64,000 bases of DNA from the NCBI RefSeq assembly GCF_007994075.1, contig NZ_VIWU01000001.1, forward strand, positions 4,278,001 through 4,342,000. Direction: 5' to 3'. This stretch comes from Pseudonocardia hierapolitana. Lineage in GTDB: Bacteria > Actinomycetota > Actinomycetes > Mycobacteriales > Pseudonocardiaceae. The notes under the pieces were generated by a model. The model worked only from the letters and a program-made list of their open reading frames with translations. It did not search any database and was not told where the DNA came from. The translations under genes were made by a program, and so were the position numbers. Shown in pieces: positions 10,475 through 20,492 of the stretch (its first letter is position 1; every line of letters begins with the position of its first letter).

Positions 10475-11778
10475 ACCTGGCGCAGGCGCAGGAGGGCATG
10501 AACCGGGCGCAGGAGCTGCTGGCGGACGACCCGCTGTGGCTGATCCTGCTGAAGGTCGTGGCGCTGTTCGCGATCGGCGTGGTGCTGACGCTCTTCATGA
10601 TCAACTGGGAGCGCAAGGTGGTGGGCCGGATGCAGCAGCGTCCCGGCCCGAACCGCACCGGCCCGGGAGGCTGGCTCCAGTCGCTTGCGGACGGGCTCAA
10701 GCTCGCCTTCAAGGAAGACATCATGCCGGTGATGGCCGACAAGCGGGTGTACTTCATCGCCCCGGTCATCTCGACGATCCCGGCGTTCGTGGCGTTCTCC
10801 GTGATCCCGTTCGGCGGCGAGGTGTCGATCTTCGGCGAGCCGACGGTGCTGCAGCTGGTCGACCTTCCGGTCGGGGTGCTGGTGGTGCTGGCCTGCTCCT
10901 CGATCGGGGTGTACGGGATCGTGCTGGGCGGCTGGGCGTCCGGGTCGCCGTACCCGCTGCTCGCGGCGCTGCGCAGCGCGGCGCAGGTGATCTCCTACGA
11001 GATCGCGCTCGGCCTGTCGATCGTGGGCGTGATCCTCTACGCCGGGTCGCTGTCCACCGCCGACATCGTGGCCTCGCAGGCAAGCGGCTGGTACCTGCTG
11101 CTTCTGGCGCCGAGCTTCGTGGCGTTCGTGATCTCGATGGTCGGGGAGACCAACCGGGCCCCGTTCGACCTGCCGGAGGCGGAGTCGGAGCTGGTGGGCG
11201 GGTTCCACACCGAGTACTCGTCGCTGAAGTTCGCGCTGTTCTTCCTGGCCGAGTACGTGAACATGGTGACGGTGTCGGCGATGGCCACCACCCTGTTCCT
11301 GGGTGGCGGGATGTGGCCGTGGCCGCTGTCGTTCCTCAACGGCAACGGCTGGCTGCAGTTCGTGGCGTTCCTGATCAAGACGTTCGTGTTCCTGTTCGTG
11401 TTCATCTGGTTGCGGGGCACGCTGCCGCGGTTGCGCTACGACCAGTTCATGCGGCTGGGCTGGAAGGTCCTGGTGCCGGGCAGCCTGCTGTGGATCCTGG
11501 CGATCTTCGCGATCCGGACCTGGCGGACCAGCGGTGGTCAGGTGTCGGCGTTGCTGATCGGGTTGGGGATCGCGCTGGCGGTGGTGCTGCTGGTGGCGTT
11601 CCTGGTGCCGGACCGCAAGGTGGAGGGCCCGGCGATGGTGGAGCCTGCCTCGGACTACCCGGTGCCCCCGCTCGACCTGGTGGTGCCCAAGCCGCCACGG
11701 CACAAGCTGCGCCCCCGCCGCGTGGAGACCACCGCGGCGGATCGGACGCCCGCTCTCAGCGGGAAGGAGACCGAGTAG
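10471..11778 (+). CDS. nuoH: NADH-quinone oxidoreductase subunit H
   Basis: Membrane subunit forming the quinone-access channel, with eight or so hydrophobic helices and the conserved loops [16 protein letters not shown] and [19 protein letters not shown]. The final 60 residues after the last helix are a charged cytoplasmic tail rich in Pro, Lys and Arg, longer than in enterobacterial NuoH. nuoI begins directly at the next base. Confidence 0.97.
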   Translation: MNLAQAQEGMNRAQELLADDPLWLILLKVVALFAIGVVLTLFMINWERKVVGRMQQRPGPNRTGPGGWLQSLADGLKLAFKEDIMPVMADKRVYFIAPVISTIPAFVAFSVIPFGGEVSIFGEPTVLQLVDLPVGVLVVLACSSIGVYGIVLGGWASGSPYPLLAALRSAAQVISYEIALGLSIVGVILYAGSLSTADIVASQASGWYLLLLAPSFVAFVISMVGETNRAPFDLPEAESELVGGFHTEYSSLKFALFFLAEYVNMVTVSAMATTLFLGGGMWPWPLSFLNGNGWLQFVAFLIKTFVFLFVFIWLRGTLPRLRYDQFMRLGWKVLVPGSLLWILAIFAIRTWRTSGGQVSALLIGLGIALAVVLLVAFLVPDRKVEGPAMVEPASDYPVPPLDLVVPKPPRHKLRPRRVETTAADRTPALSGKETE

Positions 11779-12321
11779 ATGTTCGACTTCTTCAAGGGCT
11801 TCGGCGTCACCTTCGGGACGATGTTCAAGAAGGTCGTCACCGAGGAGTACCCGGAGGACTTCCCGCCCGCCGCGCCGCGCTACCACGGCCGGCACCAGCT
11901 CAACCGGCACCCGGACGGGCTGGAGAAGTGCGTGGGCTGCGAGCTGTGCGCATGGGCGTGTCCCGCCGACGCGATCTACGTGGAGGGCGGCGACAACACC
12001 GAGGAGGAGCGCTACTCGCCCGGTGAGCGCTACGGCGCGATCTACCAGATCAACTACCTGCGCTGCATCGGCTGCGGCCTGTGCATCGAGGCCTGCCCCA
12101 CGCGGTCGCTCACGATGACCAACTTCTACGAGCTGGCCGACGACAACCGGCAGGACCTGATCTACACCAAGGAGCAGTTGCTCGCGCCGCTGCTGCCCGG
12201 CATGGAGCAGCCGCCGCACCCGATGCGGCTGGGCGACAACGAGCAGGACTACTACGTGCAGGGTCCGGTGCTCGCCCGCAAGGGAGCCGAGAACGACCCG
12301 GTGGGGGAGCAGGTCAAGTGA
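11779..12321 (+). CDS. nuoI: NADH-quinone oxidoreductase subunit I, 8Fe ferredoxin-type
   Basis: The 23-kDa subunit carrying clusters N6a and N6b between NuoG and NuoB. Both 4Fe-4S motifs are intact: [18 protein letters not shown] at about residues 53-70 and [18 protein letters not shown] near residues 97-114. Normal length with a short Glu/Pro-rich tail. GTGA overlap with nuoJ. Confidence 0.97.
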   Translation: MFDFFKGFGVTFGTMFKKVVTEEYPEDFPPAAPRYHGRHQLNRHPDGLEKCVGCELCAWACPADAIYVEGGDNTEEERYSPGERYGAIYQINYLRCIGCGLCIEACPTRSLTMTNFYELADDNRQDLIYTKEQLLAPLLPGMEQPPHPMRLGDNEQDYYVQGPVLARKGAENDPVGEQVK

Positions 12322-13157
12322 CTCTCGATCTCCTCGCCCAGGCCGCGCCCGCGGGCGACGTCGTCAGCACCGGCGAGGCCATCACGTTCTGGGTCCTCGG
12401 CCCGCTCGCCCTGCTCGGCGCGCTCGGCATGGTGTTCGCCCGCAACGCCGTGCACTCCGCGCTCGGGCTGATCGGCACGATGTTCAGCCTGGCGATCCTC
12501 TACATCGTGCAGCAGGCGCCGTTCCTGGGCTTCGTGCAGATCATCGTCTACACCGGCGCCGTGATGATGCTGTTCCTGTTCGTCCTGATGCTGGTCGGAC
12601 GGGACAGCTCGGACTCGGTCGTCGAGGTGCTGCGCGGGCAGCGGCTCGCGGCGCTCGCACTGGGCGTCGGGCTGGCGGTGCTGCTGGTGGCCACCGTCGG
12701 CCGCTCGCTCACCTCGGTCACCCCGGTCGGCCTCGCCGCCGGCGGCGCCGGCTCCTCCGGCAACGTCACGGGGCTCGGCGCGCTGATCTTCACCGACTAC
12801 CTGTTCGCCTTCGAGCTCACCTCGGCGCTGCTCATCACGGCGGCGCTGGGCGCCATGGTGCTGGGGTACGCGCAGGGCCGCGGCCACGCCAAGCGCGGGC
12901 AGCGGGCCACCGTGGAGGCGCGGCTGCGCGGCGAGCACGACCGGATCTCCCCGCTGCCCGGCCCCGGCGTCTACGCCACCGGCAACTCGGTCGCGGTGCC
13001 GGCCGTGCTGCCCGACGGCTCGATCGCGCCGGAGTCCATCTCCGCGATCATCGACGCCACTCCGGTGCGCGAGATCGAGGACGAGCCCGGCCCCGACGCC
13101 CACGCCCTCACCGGCGGCCGCGCCGAGCACGACGAAACCGCCGAGGAGTCCAAGTGA
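12318..13157 (+). CDS. nuoJ: NADH-quinone oxidoreductase subunit J
   Basis: Five-helix membrane subunit (279 residues). The conserved pi-bulge helix region is visible as [17 protein letters not shown]. The last 80 or so residues are hydrophilic, a cytoplasmic extension usual in actinobacteria. GTG was chosen because it overlaps the nuoI stop. Its stop in turn overlaps the nuoK GTG. Confidence 0.95.
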   Translation: MTLDLLAQAAPAGDVVSTGEAITFWVLGPLALLGALGMVFARNAVHSALGLIGTMFSLAILYIVQQAPFLGFVQIIVYTGAVMMLFLFVLMLVGRDSSDSVVEVLRGQRLAALALGVGLAVLLVATVGRSLTSVTPVGLAAGGAGSSGNVTGLGALIFTDYLFAFELTSALLITAALGAMVLGYAQGRGHAKRGQRATVEARLRGEHDRISPLPGPGVYATGNSVAVPAVLPDGSIAPESISAIIDATPVREIEDEPGPDAHALTGGRAEHDETAEESK

Positions 13158-13453
13158 CCCCCACCTACTACCTGCTGCTCTCCGCGCTGCTGTTCTCGAT
13201 CGGCGCGGTCGGCGTGCTGGTGCGGCGCAACGCGATCGTCGTGTTCATGTGCATCGAGCTGATGCTGAACGCCGTCAACCTCTCGCTGGTCACGTTCGCC
13301 CGCATCCACGGCGAGCTCGACGGCCAGGTCATGGCGTTCTTCGTGATGGTGGTGGCCGCGGCGGAGGTCGTCGTCGGTCTCGCGATCATCATGTCGATCT
13401 TCCGCACCCGCCGGACCGCGTCGATCGACGACGCGAACCTGCTCAAGTACTGA
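13154..13453 (+). CDS. nuoK: NADH-quinone oxidoreductase subunit K
   Basis: MrpC-like membrane subunit, 99 residues, three helices, with the buried carboxylates in [10 protein letters not shown] and [11 protein letters not shown] that belong to the central proton path. Normal length. The junction after it is not the usual overlap: an inserted element separates it from nuoL. Confidence 0.97.
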   Translation: MTPTYYLLLSALLFSIGAVGVLVRRNAIVVFMCIELMLNAVNLSLVTFARIHGELDGQVMAFFVMVVAAAEVVVGLAIIMSIFRTRRTASIDDANLLKY

Positions 13454-13468
13454 GGCAAGGAGCTCCCC

Positions 13469-13639
13469 GTGCCAAGCCGTCGTCCGACAGGCGCGCTCGC
13501 GCCGGAGGTTCAGGAAAGCCACTTTCCTGGCCTTGGCGGTCCTGCCATGTGTGTCTGGTGGCTGAATGCCGTCGTGAAGCAGGCAGACAGCCACCAGTGG
13601 CGTGGCTGTGGCTTTCCTGAACTCGGAGCCCGCTCGTGA
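13469..13639 (+). CDS. Possible 56-aa leader ORF spanning the nuoK-nuoL insertion
   Basis: An open frame starts at a GTG six bases after AAGGAG, crosses the whole palindromic element, and ends in a TGA overlapping the nuoL GTG as GTGA, the same coupling used across the operon. The product would be Trp/Cys/His-containing (for example CVWWLNAVVKQ) and matches no family I know. The strong ribosome site may be the original nuoL start separated from its gene by the insertion, with the frame kept open so that nuoL remains coupled. Chance openness of a short frame cannot be excluded. Confidence 0.35.
   Translation: MPSRRPTGALAPEVQESHFPGLGGPAMCVWWLNAVVKQADSHQWRGCGFPELGARS
13508..13622. repeat. 115-bp palindromic (MITE/REP-like) element in the nuo operon
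   Basis: Perfect 15-bp terminal inverted repeats (GTTCAGGAAAGCCAC and its complement) bound the segment. Inside, the left end folds alone as an 8-bp stem with a 3-base loop (CAGGAAAG/CTTTCCTG), and a second perfect 10-bp pair (CTGGTGGCTG at 13555, CAGCCACCAG at 13588) lies within. CGGAG occurs on both outer flanks (13503 and 13624) and may be a target duplication. No other copy was found in this window. Confidence 0.65.
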
Positions 13640-15624
13640 ACGCGATGCTCGCGGCCGCTGAGCTGCCGCATGTCGGCGCCGCGGCCGGCATGGCCTCGCT
13701 CGCCTGGCTGCTGTTCGCGCTCCCCGCGGCGGGTGCGCTCGTGCTGTTCGTCCTCGGGCGGCGCGCGGACGCGTGGGGTCACTGGCTGGGCGCGCTCACG
13801 GTGGCCGGGTCGTTCGTGATCGGCCTGCTGATCTTCCTGGAGACGGCGGGGCTCGCGCCCGAGGAACGCACCCGGGAGCTGTCGCTCTTCCAGTGGATCG
13901 CCGTCGGCGACCTCTCCGTCGACTTCGGGATGCGGCTCGACCCGCTGTCGCTCACGTTCGTGCTGCTCATCACCGGCGTCGGTGGGCTGATCCACCTGTA
14001 CGCCGTCGGGTACATGGCACCGCACGGTGACGGCGAGCCAAGCGACGCATCGGCGCGCAGGCGGTTCTTCGCGCAGTTCAACCTGTTCGTCACGGCGATG
14101 CTGCTGCTGGTACTCGGCAACAACTTCGTGATGCTCTACCTCGGCTGGGAGGGCGTCGGCCTGGCGTCCTACCTGCTGATCGGCTTCTACCAGGACCGCC
14201 CGTCGGCCGCCACGGCCGCGAAGAAGGCGTTCCTGATGAACCGCGTCGGTGACGTCGGGCTCGCGCTCGCGATCTTCCTGCTCTGGACGAACCTGGGCAC
14301 GCTGCAGTACACCGAGGTCTTCGAGCGGATCGGCGAGATCGACGGCGGCACGATCATCGCGATCACCGTGCTGCTGCTGCTCGGGGCGTGCGGCAAGTCC
14401 GGCCAGTTCCCGCTGCAGGCATGGCTCCCGGACGCGATGGAGGGCCCCACGCCGGTCTCGGCGCTGATCCACGCGGCAACGATGGTCACCGCGGGCGTCT
14501 ACCTCATCGCGCGCACGAGCCCGATCTACAACCTGACCGAGACCGGGCGGCTGGTCGTCGCGCTGGTCGGCGTGATCACCCTGCTGATCGGGGCGATCAT
14601 CGGCTGCGCCTACGACGACATCAAGAAGGTGCTCGCCTACTCGACGGTGAGCCAGATCGGCTACATGATCCTCGCGGTCGGGCTCGGCCCGGCCGGCTAC
14701 GCGCTGGGCATCTTCCACCTGCTCACCCACGGCTTCTTCAAGGCGGGGCTCTTCCTCGGCGCAGGCTCGGTGATGCACGCGATGCACGACGACGTCGACA
14801 TGCGCCGCTACGGCGGGCTCGCCCGCTACATGCCGATCACGTTCGTGACGTTCGGGCTGGGCTACCTGGCGCTGATCGGCTTCCCGTTCCTGTCCGGGTA
14901 CTTCTCGAAGGACGAGATCATCGCCGCGTCCTTCGGCCAGCCCGGATGGCAGGGCTGGGTGTTCGGCGGCGCGGCCACGCTCGCGGCCGGGCTCACCGCG
15001 TTCTACATGACGCGGCTGATGTTCATGACGTTCTTCGGCGAGAAGCGCTGGGAGAAGCTGAAGAGCGCCGACGGCCACGACTACCACCCGCACGAGTCGC
15101 CCGCCGTCATGACGCTCCCGATGATCGTGCTGGCGTTCGGCTCGGTCGGTGCGGGCTTCCTGCTCAACTACAACCACGTCCTGGTCGACTGGCTCGCCCC
15201 GTCGCTGGGTGAGCTGGAGGAGCCGCACGGCGGCGCGATCGCCCACGAGTACGTGCCGTTCCTGGTGGTCGGCTTCTCCGCGCTCGGCGTGCTGATCGCC
15301 TGGCTCACGGTGGGCCGCCGGCCGACGCCGGTGGAGCGGCCCGAGCCGGTGGCGCTGCCGGTGCGCGCGGCCCGCAAGGACCTGTACGCCAACGCGATCA
15401 ACGAGGCGCTCATCGCGCGGCCGGGCACCTGGCTCGCGCGTGCGCTCGTCTACCTGGACAACCGCGGCGTCGACGGGGTGGTCAACGGCACCGCCGCCCT
15501 GCTCGGGGGCAGCTCGGGCCGGCTGCGCAGGCTGCAGACCGGCTTCGTCCGCTCGTACGCGCTCTCCATGCTCGGCGGCGGGGTCCTCGTCGTCGCGGCC
15601 CTGCTTGCGGTGCGGTTCGCATGA
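13636..15624 (+). CDS. nuoL: NADH-quinone oxidoreductase subunit L
   Basis: Large antiporter-like proton channel of 662 residues with about 16 helices. The Mrp-antiporter signature regions, including LLLGACGKSGQFPLQAWLPDAMEGPTPVS-type sequence and the ending lateral helix, are visible. The GTG lies seven bases after CGGAG; an ATG two codons in is the alternative. ATGA overlap with nuoM. Confidence 0.96.
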   Translation: MNAMLAAAELPHVGAAAGMASLAWLLFALPAAGALVLFVLGRRADAWGHWLGALTVAGSFVIGLLIFLETAGLAPEERTRELSLFQWIAVGDLSVDFGMRLDPLSLTFVLLITGVGGLIHLYAVGYMAPHGDGEPSDASARRRFFAQFNLFVTAMLLLVLGNNFVMLYLGWEGVGLASYLLIGFYQDRPSAATAAKKAFLMNRVGDVGLALAIFLLWTNLGTLQYTEVFERIGEIDGGTIIAITVLLLLGACGKSGQFPLQAWLPDAMEGPTPVSALIHAATMVTAGVYLIARTSPIYNLTETGRLVVALVGVITLLIGAIIGCAYDDIKKVLAYSTVSQIGYMILAVGLGPAGYALGIFHLLTHGFFKAGLFLGAGSVMHAMHDDVDMRRYGGLARYMPITFVTFGLGYLALIGFPFLSGYFSKDEIIAASFGQPGWQGWVFGGAATLAAGLTAFYMTRLMFMTFFGEKRWEKLKSADGHDYHPHESPAVMTLPMIVLAFGSVGAGFLLNYNHVLVDWLAPSLGELEEPHGGAIAHEYVPFLVVGFSALGVLIAWLTVGRRPTPVERPEPVALPVRAARKDLYANAINEALIARPGTWLARALVYLDNRGVDGVVNGTAALLGGSSGRLRRLQTGFVRSYALSMLGGGVLVVAALLAVRFA

Positions 15625-17225
15625 ACGACGGAGGAAGCGTGCTTCTCCTGATCCTGCTGGTGCTGCCGCTCGTCGGCGCGCTGGTCGTCGCGCCGATGAC
15701 GGGCAACCCGCGCGGCGCCAAGCTCACCGCGATGGGCTTCGCGCTGGCGTCGCTGGTGCTCACGGTCATCACATGGCTGTCGTACTCGCCCTCGGCCGTG
15801 GAGAACGGCTCGCGGTTCCAGCTCGAGCTCTCCGTGCCGTGGATCCCGGCGTTCGGCACGAGCTTCGCCCTCGGCATCGACGGCATCGCGCTCGTGATGC
15901 TCGCGCTGATCGCGGTGCTCATGCCGATCGTGATGGGCTTCTCCTGGAACCAGGAGATCCCGGAGGGACGCACGGAGTCCGGCTTCTTCGCGCTGCTGCT
16001 GGCCACCCAGGGCCTGCTCGTCGGGGTGTTCGCCGCCACCGACGTGTTCCTGTTCTACGTGTTCTTCGAGGCCATGCTGATCCCGATGTACTTCCTCATC
16101 GGGCGCTTCGGCGGGCCGCGCAGGCAGTACGCCGCGGTGAAGTTCTTCCTGTACTCGCTGCTCGGCGGGCTGATCATGCTGGCGTCGGTGATCGGGCTGT
16201 ACGTCGTGAGCGGCACGGCCCTCGGCGAGGCGACCTTCTCCTGGGAGGAACTCCAGTCGATCGCCGCCACGGTGCCGGAGTCCACGCAGATCTGGCTCTT
16301 CCTCGGCTTCTTCGTCGCGTTCGCGATCAAGGCGCCGCTGGTGCCCTTCCACACGTGGCTGCCCGACGCCGGTGCCGAGGCCCCGATCGGGGCCGGCGTG
16401 CTGCTCGTCGGCGTGCTGGACAAGGTCGGCACGTTCGGGTTCCTGCGCTACTGCCTGCCGCTGTTCCCGCTCGCGTCCCAGCGGCTCGCCCCGCTCGTGC
16501 TCACGCTCGCGGTGATCGGGATCCTGTACGCCGCGCTGCTCGCCGTGGCGCAGACCGACCTGAAGCGGTTCGTGTCCTACACCTCGATCGCCCACTTCGG
16601 GTTCATCGCGCTGGGCGTCTTCGCCTTCTCCAGCCAGGCGTTCGCCGGGGCCACGCTGTATATGGTCAACCACGGCATCACGACCGGGATGCTGTTCATC
16701 GTGATCGGCTTCCTCATCGTGCGCGGTGGGTCCCGCCTGATCGGCGACTACGGCGGCGTGCACAAGCTCGCGCCGCTGCTCGCGGGCACGTTCCTGCTCG
16801 CGGGGCTCGCGTCGCTGGCGCTGCCGGGCACCAACTCGTTCGTCAGCGAGTTCCTGGTGCTGCTCGGCTCGTTCCCGCGGGAGCCGGTCTACACGATCCT
16901 GGCCACCGTCGGGATCATCTTCGCGGCGCTGTACGTGCTCTGGGTCTACCAGCAGACCATGCAGGGCCCGGTGCGCGGCGCCGCGGTGCTCGGCGCGCTG
17001 GAGCGGGCAGGCGGACCCGGCACGATGATCGCCCCGGAGGCCGCGGCGAAGAAGGGTGCCTTCCCCGACCTGTCCGGCCGGGAGATCGCCGTGCTCACGC
17101 CCCTGATCGTGTTGATCATCGCGCTCGGCTTCTTCCCGGGCCCGGTGCTCGACGTCATCAACCCGTCGGTGGTGGCCACCATGAACGAGGTGGGCCTCTC
17201 CGACCCGGTGGGAGGAATTCGGTGA
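15621..17225 (+). CDS. nuoM: NADH-quinone oxidoreductase subunit M
   Basis: Antiporter-like proton-pumping subunit, 534 residues, 14 predicted helices. Conserved segments include VFFEAMLIPMYFLIG with the key Glu, and APLVPFHTWLPDAGAEAPIG with the channel Lys/His region. Overlaps at both ends (ATGA with nuoL, GTGA with nuoN) show tight coupling. Confidence 0.96.
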   Translation: MNDGGSVLLLILLVLPLVGALVVAPMTGNPRGAKLTAMGFALASLVLTVITWLSYSPSAVENGSRFQLELSVPWIPAFGTSFALGIDGIALVMLALIAVLMPIVMGFSWNQEIPEGRTESGFFALLLATQGLLVGVFAATDVFLFYVFFEAMLIPMYFLIGRFGGPRRQYAAVKFFLYSLLGGLIMLASVIGLYVVSGTALGEATFSWEELQSIAATVPESTQIWLFLGFFVAFAIKAPLVPFHTWLPDAGAEAPIGAGVLLVGVLDKVGTFGFLRYCLPLFPLASQRLAPLVLTLAVIGILYAALLAVAQTDLKRFVSYTSIAHFGFIALGVFAFSSQAFAGATLYMVNHGITTGMLFIVIGFLIVRGGSRLIGDYGGVHKLAPLLAGTFLLAGLASLALPGTNSFVSEFLVLLGSFPREPVYTILATVGIIFAALYVLWVYQQTMQGPVRGAAVLGALERAGGPGTMIAPEAAAKKGAFPDLSGREIAVLTPLIVLIIALGFFPGPVLDVINPSVVATMNEVGLSDPVGGIR

Positions 17226-18814
17226 CCCCGCTCGCCCAGGGCTCGCTCAGCGTGCCCCCCATCGACTACGCCGCGATCGCGCCACTGCTGATCGTGCTCG
17301 GCGCGGCCTGCGTGGCCGTGCTCGTCGAGGCGTTCCTGCCGCGGCACCAGCGCTGGCCCGCGCAGGTGGCCCTCTCCGTCGTCGCGCTCGGCGGTGCCGG
17401 GCTCGCGCTCGGCCTGTACACGGGCAGCAGCCCGGACGGCATCACCACGATCGCCGACGCGCTCGCCGTGGACCGGCCCACGCTGTTCCTGTGGGGCGCG
17501 CTGCTGGCGCTCGGGCTGGCGAGCGTGCTGCTGATCGCCGACCGCTCCGTGGAGCCGGGCGGGGCCATCCTCGCGTCGGCCGCGTCGCGTGCTGCCATCG
17601 GCGGCGGCACGAGCTCGCTCACCGAGCCCCCGCAGGACCGCTCCTACGGCGCGCCAGGGCTCGCGCCCACCATGCAGACCGAGGTCTTCCCGTTCACGCT
17701 CTTCGCGCTCGGCGGGATGATGACGTTCGTCGCGGCGAACGACCTGCTCACGATGTTCGTGGCGCTCGAGGTGCTGTCGCTGCCGCTCTACCTGATGTGC
17801 GGGCTCGCCCGGCGGCGCAGGCTGCTCTCGCAGGAGGCGGCCGTCAAGTACTTCCTGCTGGGGGCGTTCGCGTCGGCGTTCTTCCTCTACGGGCTCGCGC
17901 TGATCTACGGGTACGCCGGGTCGGTGCGGTTCACCGAGATCGCGCAGGCCTCCGTCGGCTCCGCGGCGTCCGACGCGCTGCTGCTCGGCGGGCTCGCGCT
18001 GCTGGTCGTCGGCCTGATGTTCAAGGGCTCGGTCGGGCCGTTCCACACGTGGACGCCCGACGTCTACCAGGGCGCCCCCACACCGGTCACCGCGTTCATG
18101 GCGGCCTGCACCAAGGTCGCCGCCTTCGGGGCGATCGTGCGGGTGCTGCACGTCGCGTTCGGTGACATGCGCTGGGAGTGGCGCGGCGTGCTGTGGGCCG
18201 TGGCGATCGTCTCGATGGCGATCGGCGCGGTGCTCGGCCTGACCCAGACCGACATCAAGCGCATGATCGCCTACTCGTCCGTGGCCCACGCGGGCTTCCT
18301 GCTGCTGGGTGCCATGGCCGTCACGGACGCGGGCGTCTCGAGCACGCTGTTCTACCTGCTGGCCTACGGCTTCACCACCATCGCGGTGTTCGGCGTGATC
18401 AGCCTGGTCCGCGACGCCGACGGTGAGGCCACCCACCTCTCGCAGTGGGCCGGCCTGGCGAAGCGCTCACCGGTCGTCGCGGGCGTGATGACGTTCCTGC
18501 TGCTCGCGCTCGCAGGCATCCCGCTCACGAGCGGGTTCACCGCCAAGTTCGCGGTGTTCGCCGCTGCGCTCGGGGACGGGATGGCGCCGCTCGTGGTGAT
18601 CGCGCTGGTGGCGAGCGCCGTGGCCGCCTTCTTCTACATCCGCGTGATCGTGCTGATGTACTTCAGCGAGCCCGCCGCCGACGGACCGACCGTCACCGTG
18701 CCCGGTGCGTTCACCACGGCGGCGATCACGCTCGGTGTGATCGTCACGCTACTGCTCGGGATCGCGCCGACGCTGGCGCTCAACTGGGCAGCGGGCGGCG
18801 GCTTCGTCGGCTGA
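17222..18814 (+). CDS. nuoN: NADH-quinone oxidoreductase subunit N
   Basis: Third antiporter-like subunit, 530 residues. The channel motifs FVALEVLSLPLYLM and GLMFKGSVGPFHTWTPDVYQGAPTPV are intact. A polar loop of roughly 35 residues (about residues 115-150) separates two early helices and is longer than in enterobacterial NuoN. It closes the nuo operon; the prenyl synthase starts 22 bases later and may be co-transcribed. Confidence 0.96.
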   Translation: MTPLAQGSLSVPPIDYAAIAPLLIVLGAACVAVLVEAFLPRHQRWPAQVALSVVALGGAGLALGLYTGSSPDGITTIADALAVDRPTLFLWGALLALGLASVLLIADRSVEPGGAILASAASRAAIGGGTSSLTEPPQDRSYGAPGLAPTMQTEVFPFTLFALGGMMTFVAANDLLTMFVALEVLSLPLYLMCGLARRRRLLSQEAAVKYFLLGAFASAFFLYGLALIYGYAGSVRFTEIAQASVGSAASDALLLGGLALLVVGLMFKGSVGPFHTWTPDVYQGAPTPVTAFMAACTKVAAFGAIVRVLHVAFGDMRWEWRGVLWAVAIVSMAIGAVLGLTQTDIKRMIAYSSVAHAGFLLLGAMAVTDAGVSSTLFYLLAYGFTTIAVFGVISLVRDADGEATHLSQWAGLAKRSPVVAGVMTFLLLALAGIPLTSGFTAKFAVFAAALGDGMAPLVVIALVASAVAAFFYIRVIVLMYFSEPAADGPTVTVPGAFTTAAITLGVIVTLLLGIAPTLALNWAAGGGFVG

Positions 18815-18836
18815 GGACCGTGAAAAGCTGGGGGAC

Positions 18837-19838
18837 GTGAACGCGAACGCGATTGCGGGCGTCGAGCTCGCAGACCCGGGGCTCGCCGCTGCCACGGCGG
18901 AGGGCCTCTCCCGCGTGGAGGAGCTGCTGCATCGGGAGGTGCACAGCGACTACCAGTTCGTCACCGAGACGTCGTTGCACCTCATCGACGCGGGTGGCAA
19001 GCGGTTCCGCCCGCTCTTCACGCTGCTCGCCGCGCAGATCGGTCCCCGGCCCGACGACGAGGACGTGTTCACGGCCGCCGCGGTGGTCGAGCTGATCCAC
19101 CTCGCCACGCTGTACCACGACGACGTCATGGACTCGGCCACGATGCGGCGCGGGGCCGAGAGCGCCAACTCCCGGTGGGACAACACCGTGGCGATCCTCA
19201 CCGGCGACTTCCTCTTCGCCCACGCGTCGCGCCTCGTGGCCGACCTGGGCCCGGCCGCGGTGCGGATCATCGCGGAGACCTTCGCCGAGCTCGTCACCGG
19301 TCAGATGCGCGAGACCCGCGGCCCACGGCCAGGCGAGGACCCCGTGGAGCACTACCTCGCCGTCATCGCGGAGAAGACGGGTTCCCTGATCGCCACCTCC
19401 GGCCGGTACGGCGGCATGTTCTCCGGATGCGCGCCCGAGCAGGTGGAGGCGCTGCGTCGGTTCGGCGCCACCATCGGCACCGCCTTCCAGATCTCCGACG
19501 ACGTCATCGACATCGCCTCGCCGTCCGACAGCTCCGGGAAGACGCCCGGCACCGACCTGCGCGAGGGCATCCACACCCTGCCGATGCTCTACGCCCTGCA
19601 GGACAGCGGTCCGGACGTCGACCGCCTCGGTGTGCTGCTGTCGCGCCCCATCGCCGACGACGCCGAGGTGGACGAGGCGCTGGAGCTGCTGCGCACCGGC
19701 CGCGGCCTGGCCCGCGCCCGCGACGTGCTGGCCGACCAGGCGGCGGCAGCCCGCACGGAGCTCGGCAAGCTCCCGGCGTGCCCGGCAACGGAAGCACTGG
19801 CCTCCCTCACGACCTACGTGGTGGACCGGACGGCCTGA
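18837..19838 (+). CDS. Trans-polyprenyl diphosphate synthase (menaquinone side chain)
   Basis: All-E isoprenyl diphosphate synthase, 333 residues, which condenses IPP with allylic diphosphates to make the long tail of menaquinone. Both Asp-rich metal sites are present: DDVMD at residues 95-99 and DDVID at 221-225, plus the GGKRFRP substrate motif near residue 53. Product length cannot be read from sequence with certainty; hepta- to nonaprenyl is usual for this position beside menaquinone genes (GrcC type in mycobacteria). The GTG start is the first sensible one after nuoN. Confidence 0.9.
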   Translation: MNANAIAGVELADPGLAAATAEGLSRVEELLHREVHSDYQFVTETSLHLIDAGGKRFRPLFTLLAAQIGPRPDDEDVFTAAAVVELIHLATLYHDDVMDSATMRRGAESANSRWDNTVAILTGDFLFAHASRLVADLGPAAVRIIAETFAELVTGQMRETRGPRPGEDPVEHYLAVIAEKTGSLIATSGRYGGMFSGCAPEQVEALRRFGATIGTAFQISDDVIDIASPSDSSGKTPGTDLREGIHTLPMLYALQDSGPDVDRLGVLLSRPIADDAEVDEALELLRTGRGLARARDVLADQAAAARTELGKLPACPATEALASLTTYVVDRTA

Positions 19839-19845
19839 TCCCCGT

Positions 19846-19868
19846 CCGACGAACGCGCCGTTCGTCGG
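19846..19868 (+). terminator. Stem-loop after the prenyl synthase gene
   Basis: A perfect 10-bp stem (CCGACGAACG/CGTTCGTCGG) with a three-base CGC loop starts eight bases past the stop codon. There is no T-run, as is common for GC-rich actinobacterial terminators. Confidence 0.55.
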
Positions 19869-19936
19869 GACGGACAGCACTGGCCTGGCGGCGCATGTCG
19901 TGCCACGGTAAGGGGCCGATCGCGGAGGGTCAGGGA

Positions 19937-20482
19937 GTGGCTGTGGCGCATGCCCGTGCATGGTGGCTGGTGGCGCTGCTCGCGGTGCCCGCCGTGCTCG
20001 CGGGTCTCGCGCTCCCGTGGGCGGGTCCGCCGTCGTCGGCCGCGCCGCTCGCGATGCCGGCGACGGCGCCGTCCACCACGTCTCCGACCGCTGCCGCGCC
20101 GGTCGTCGTCACGGATCCGGCGCCCGCCGAGCCGCCGGATCCGACGGCCGCCGACCTGGCACAGGTGCTGGCCGCGCATCCGATCCGCTTCACCGCCGAC
20201 TCGGCCGCACTCACGGGGCCTGCGGCCGACACGGCCCGGCGGGTAGGGGAGCTGCTCGCGGCGGGTCCGGCCGTGCCGGTGCTGGTGGAGGGCCACGTGG
20301 CAGACACCCCCGGCGGCCCGGACGCCGTCCAGCGGCTCTCCGACCAGCGGGCCGCGGTGGTGGCTGAGGCACTGGTGGCGGCCGGAGTCCCGGCCGAGCG
20401 GATCACCGCCAGAGGTGCCGGTGCGATCCGGCCGCTCGCCACGGTGGAGGAGAGCAGACGGGTCGAGATCACGGTCGGATAG
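19937..20482 (+). CDS. Membrane-anchored OmpA-family protein
   Basis: 181-residue protein with an N-terminal membrane helix (about residues 9-29), a Pro/Thr/Ala-rich linker to residue 70, and a C-terminal OmpA/MotB-like peptidoglycan-binding domain (QRLSDQRAAVVAEALVAAGV, then ITARGAGA and RRVEI). It probably ties the membrane to the cell wall. It resembles the layout of mycobacterial ArfA. The start is uncertain: GTG 19937 has GGAGGG upstream, and GTG 19943 is also plausible. A small membrane-protein gene follows ten bases later. Confidence 0.75.
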   Translation: MAVAHARAWWLVALLAVPAVLAGLALPWAGPPSSAAPLAMPATAPSTTSPTAAAPVVVTDPAPAEPPDPTAADLAQVLAAHPIRFTADSAALTGPAADTARRVGELLAAGPAVPVLVEGHVADTPGGPDAVQRLSDQRAAVVAEALVAAGVPAERITARGAGAIRPLATVEESRRVEITVG

Positions 20483-20492
20483 GGGAGGCGGC

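Noticed and set aside
13510..15246. 578-codon minus-strand frame opposite nuoL
   Set aside because: Shadow of nuoL; charged low-complexity translation with no domain.
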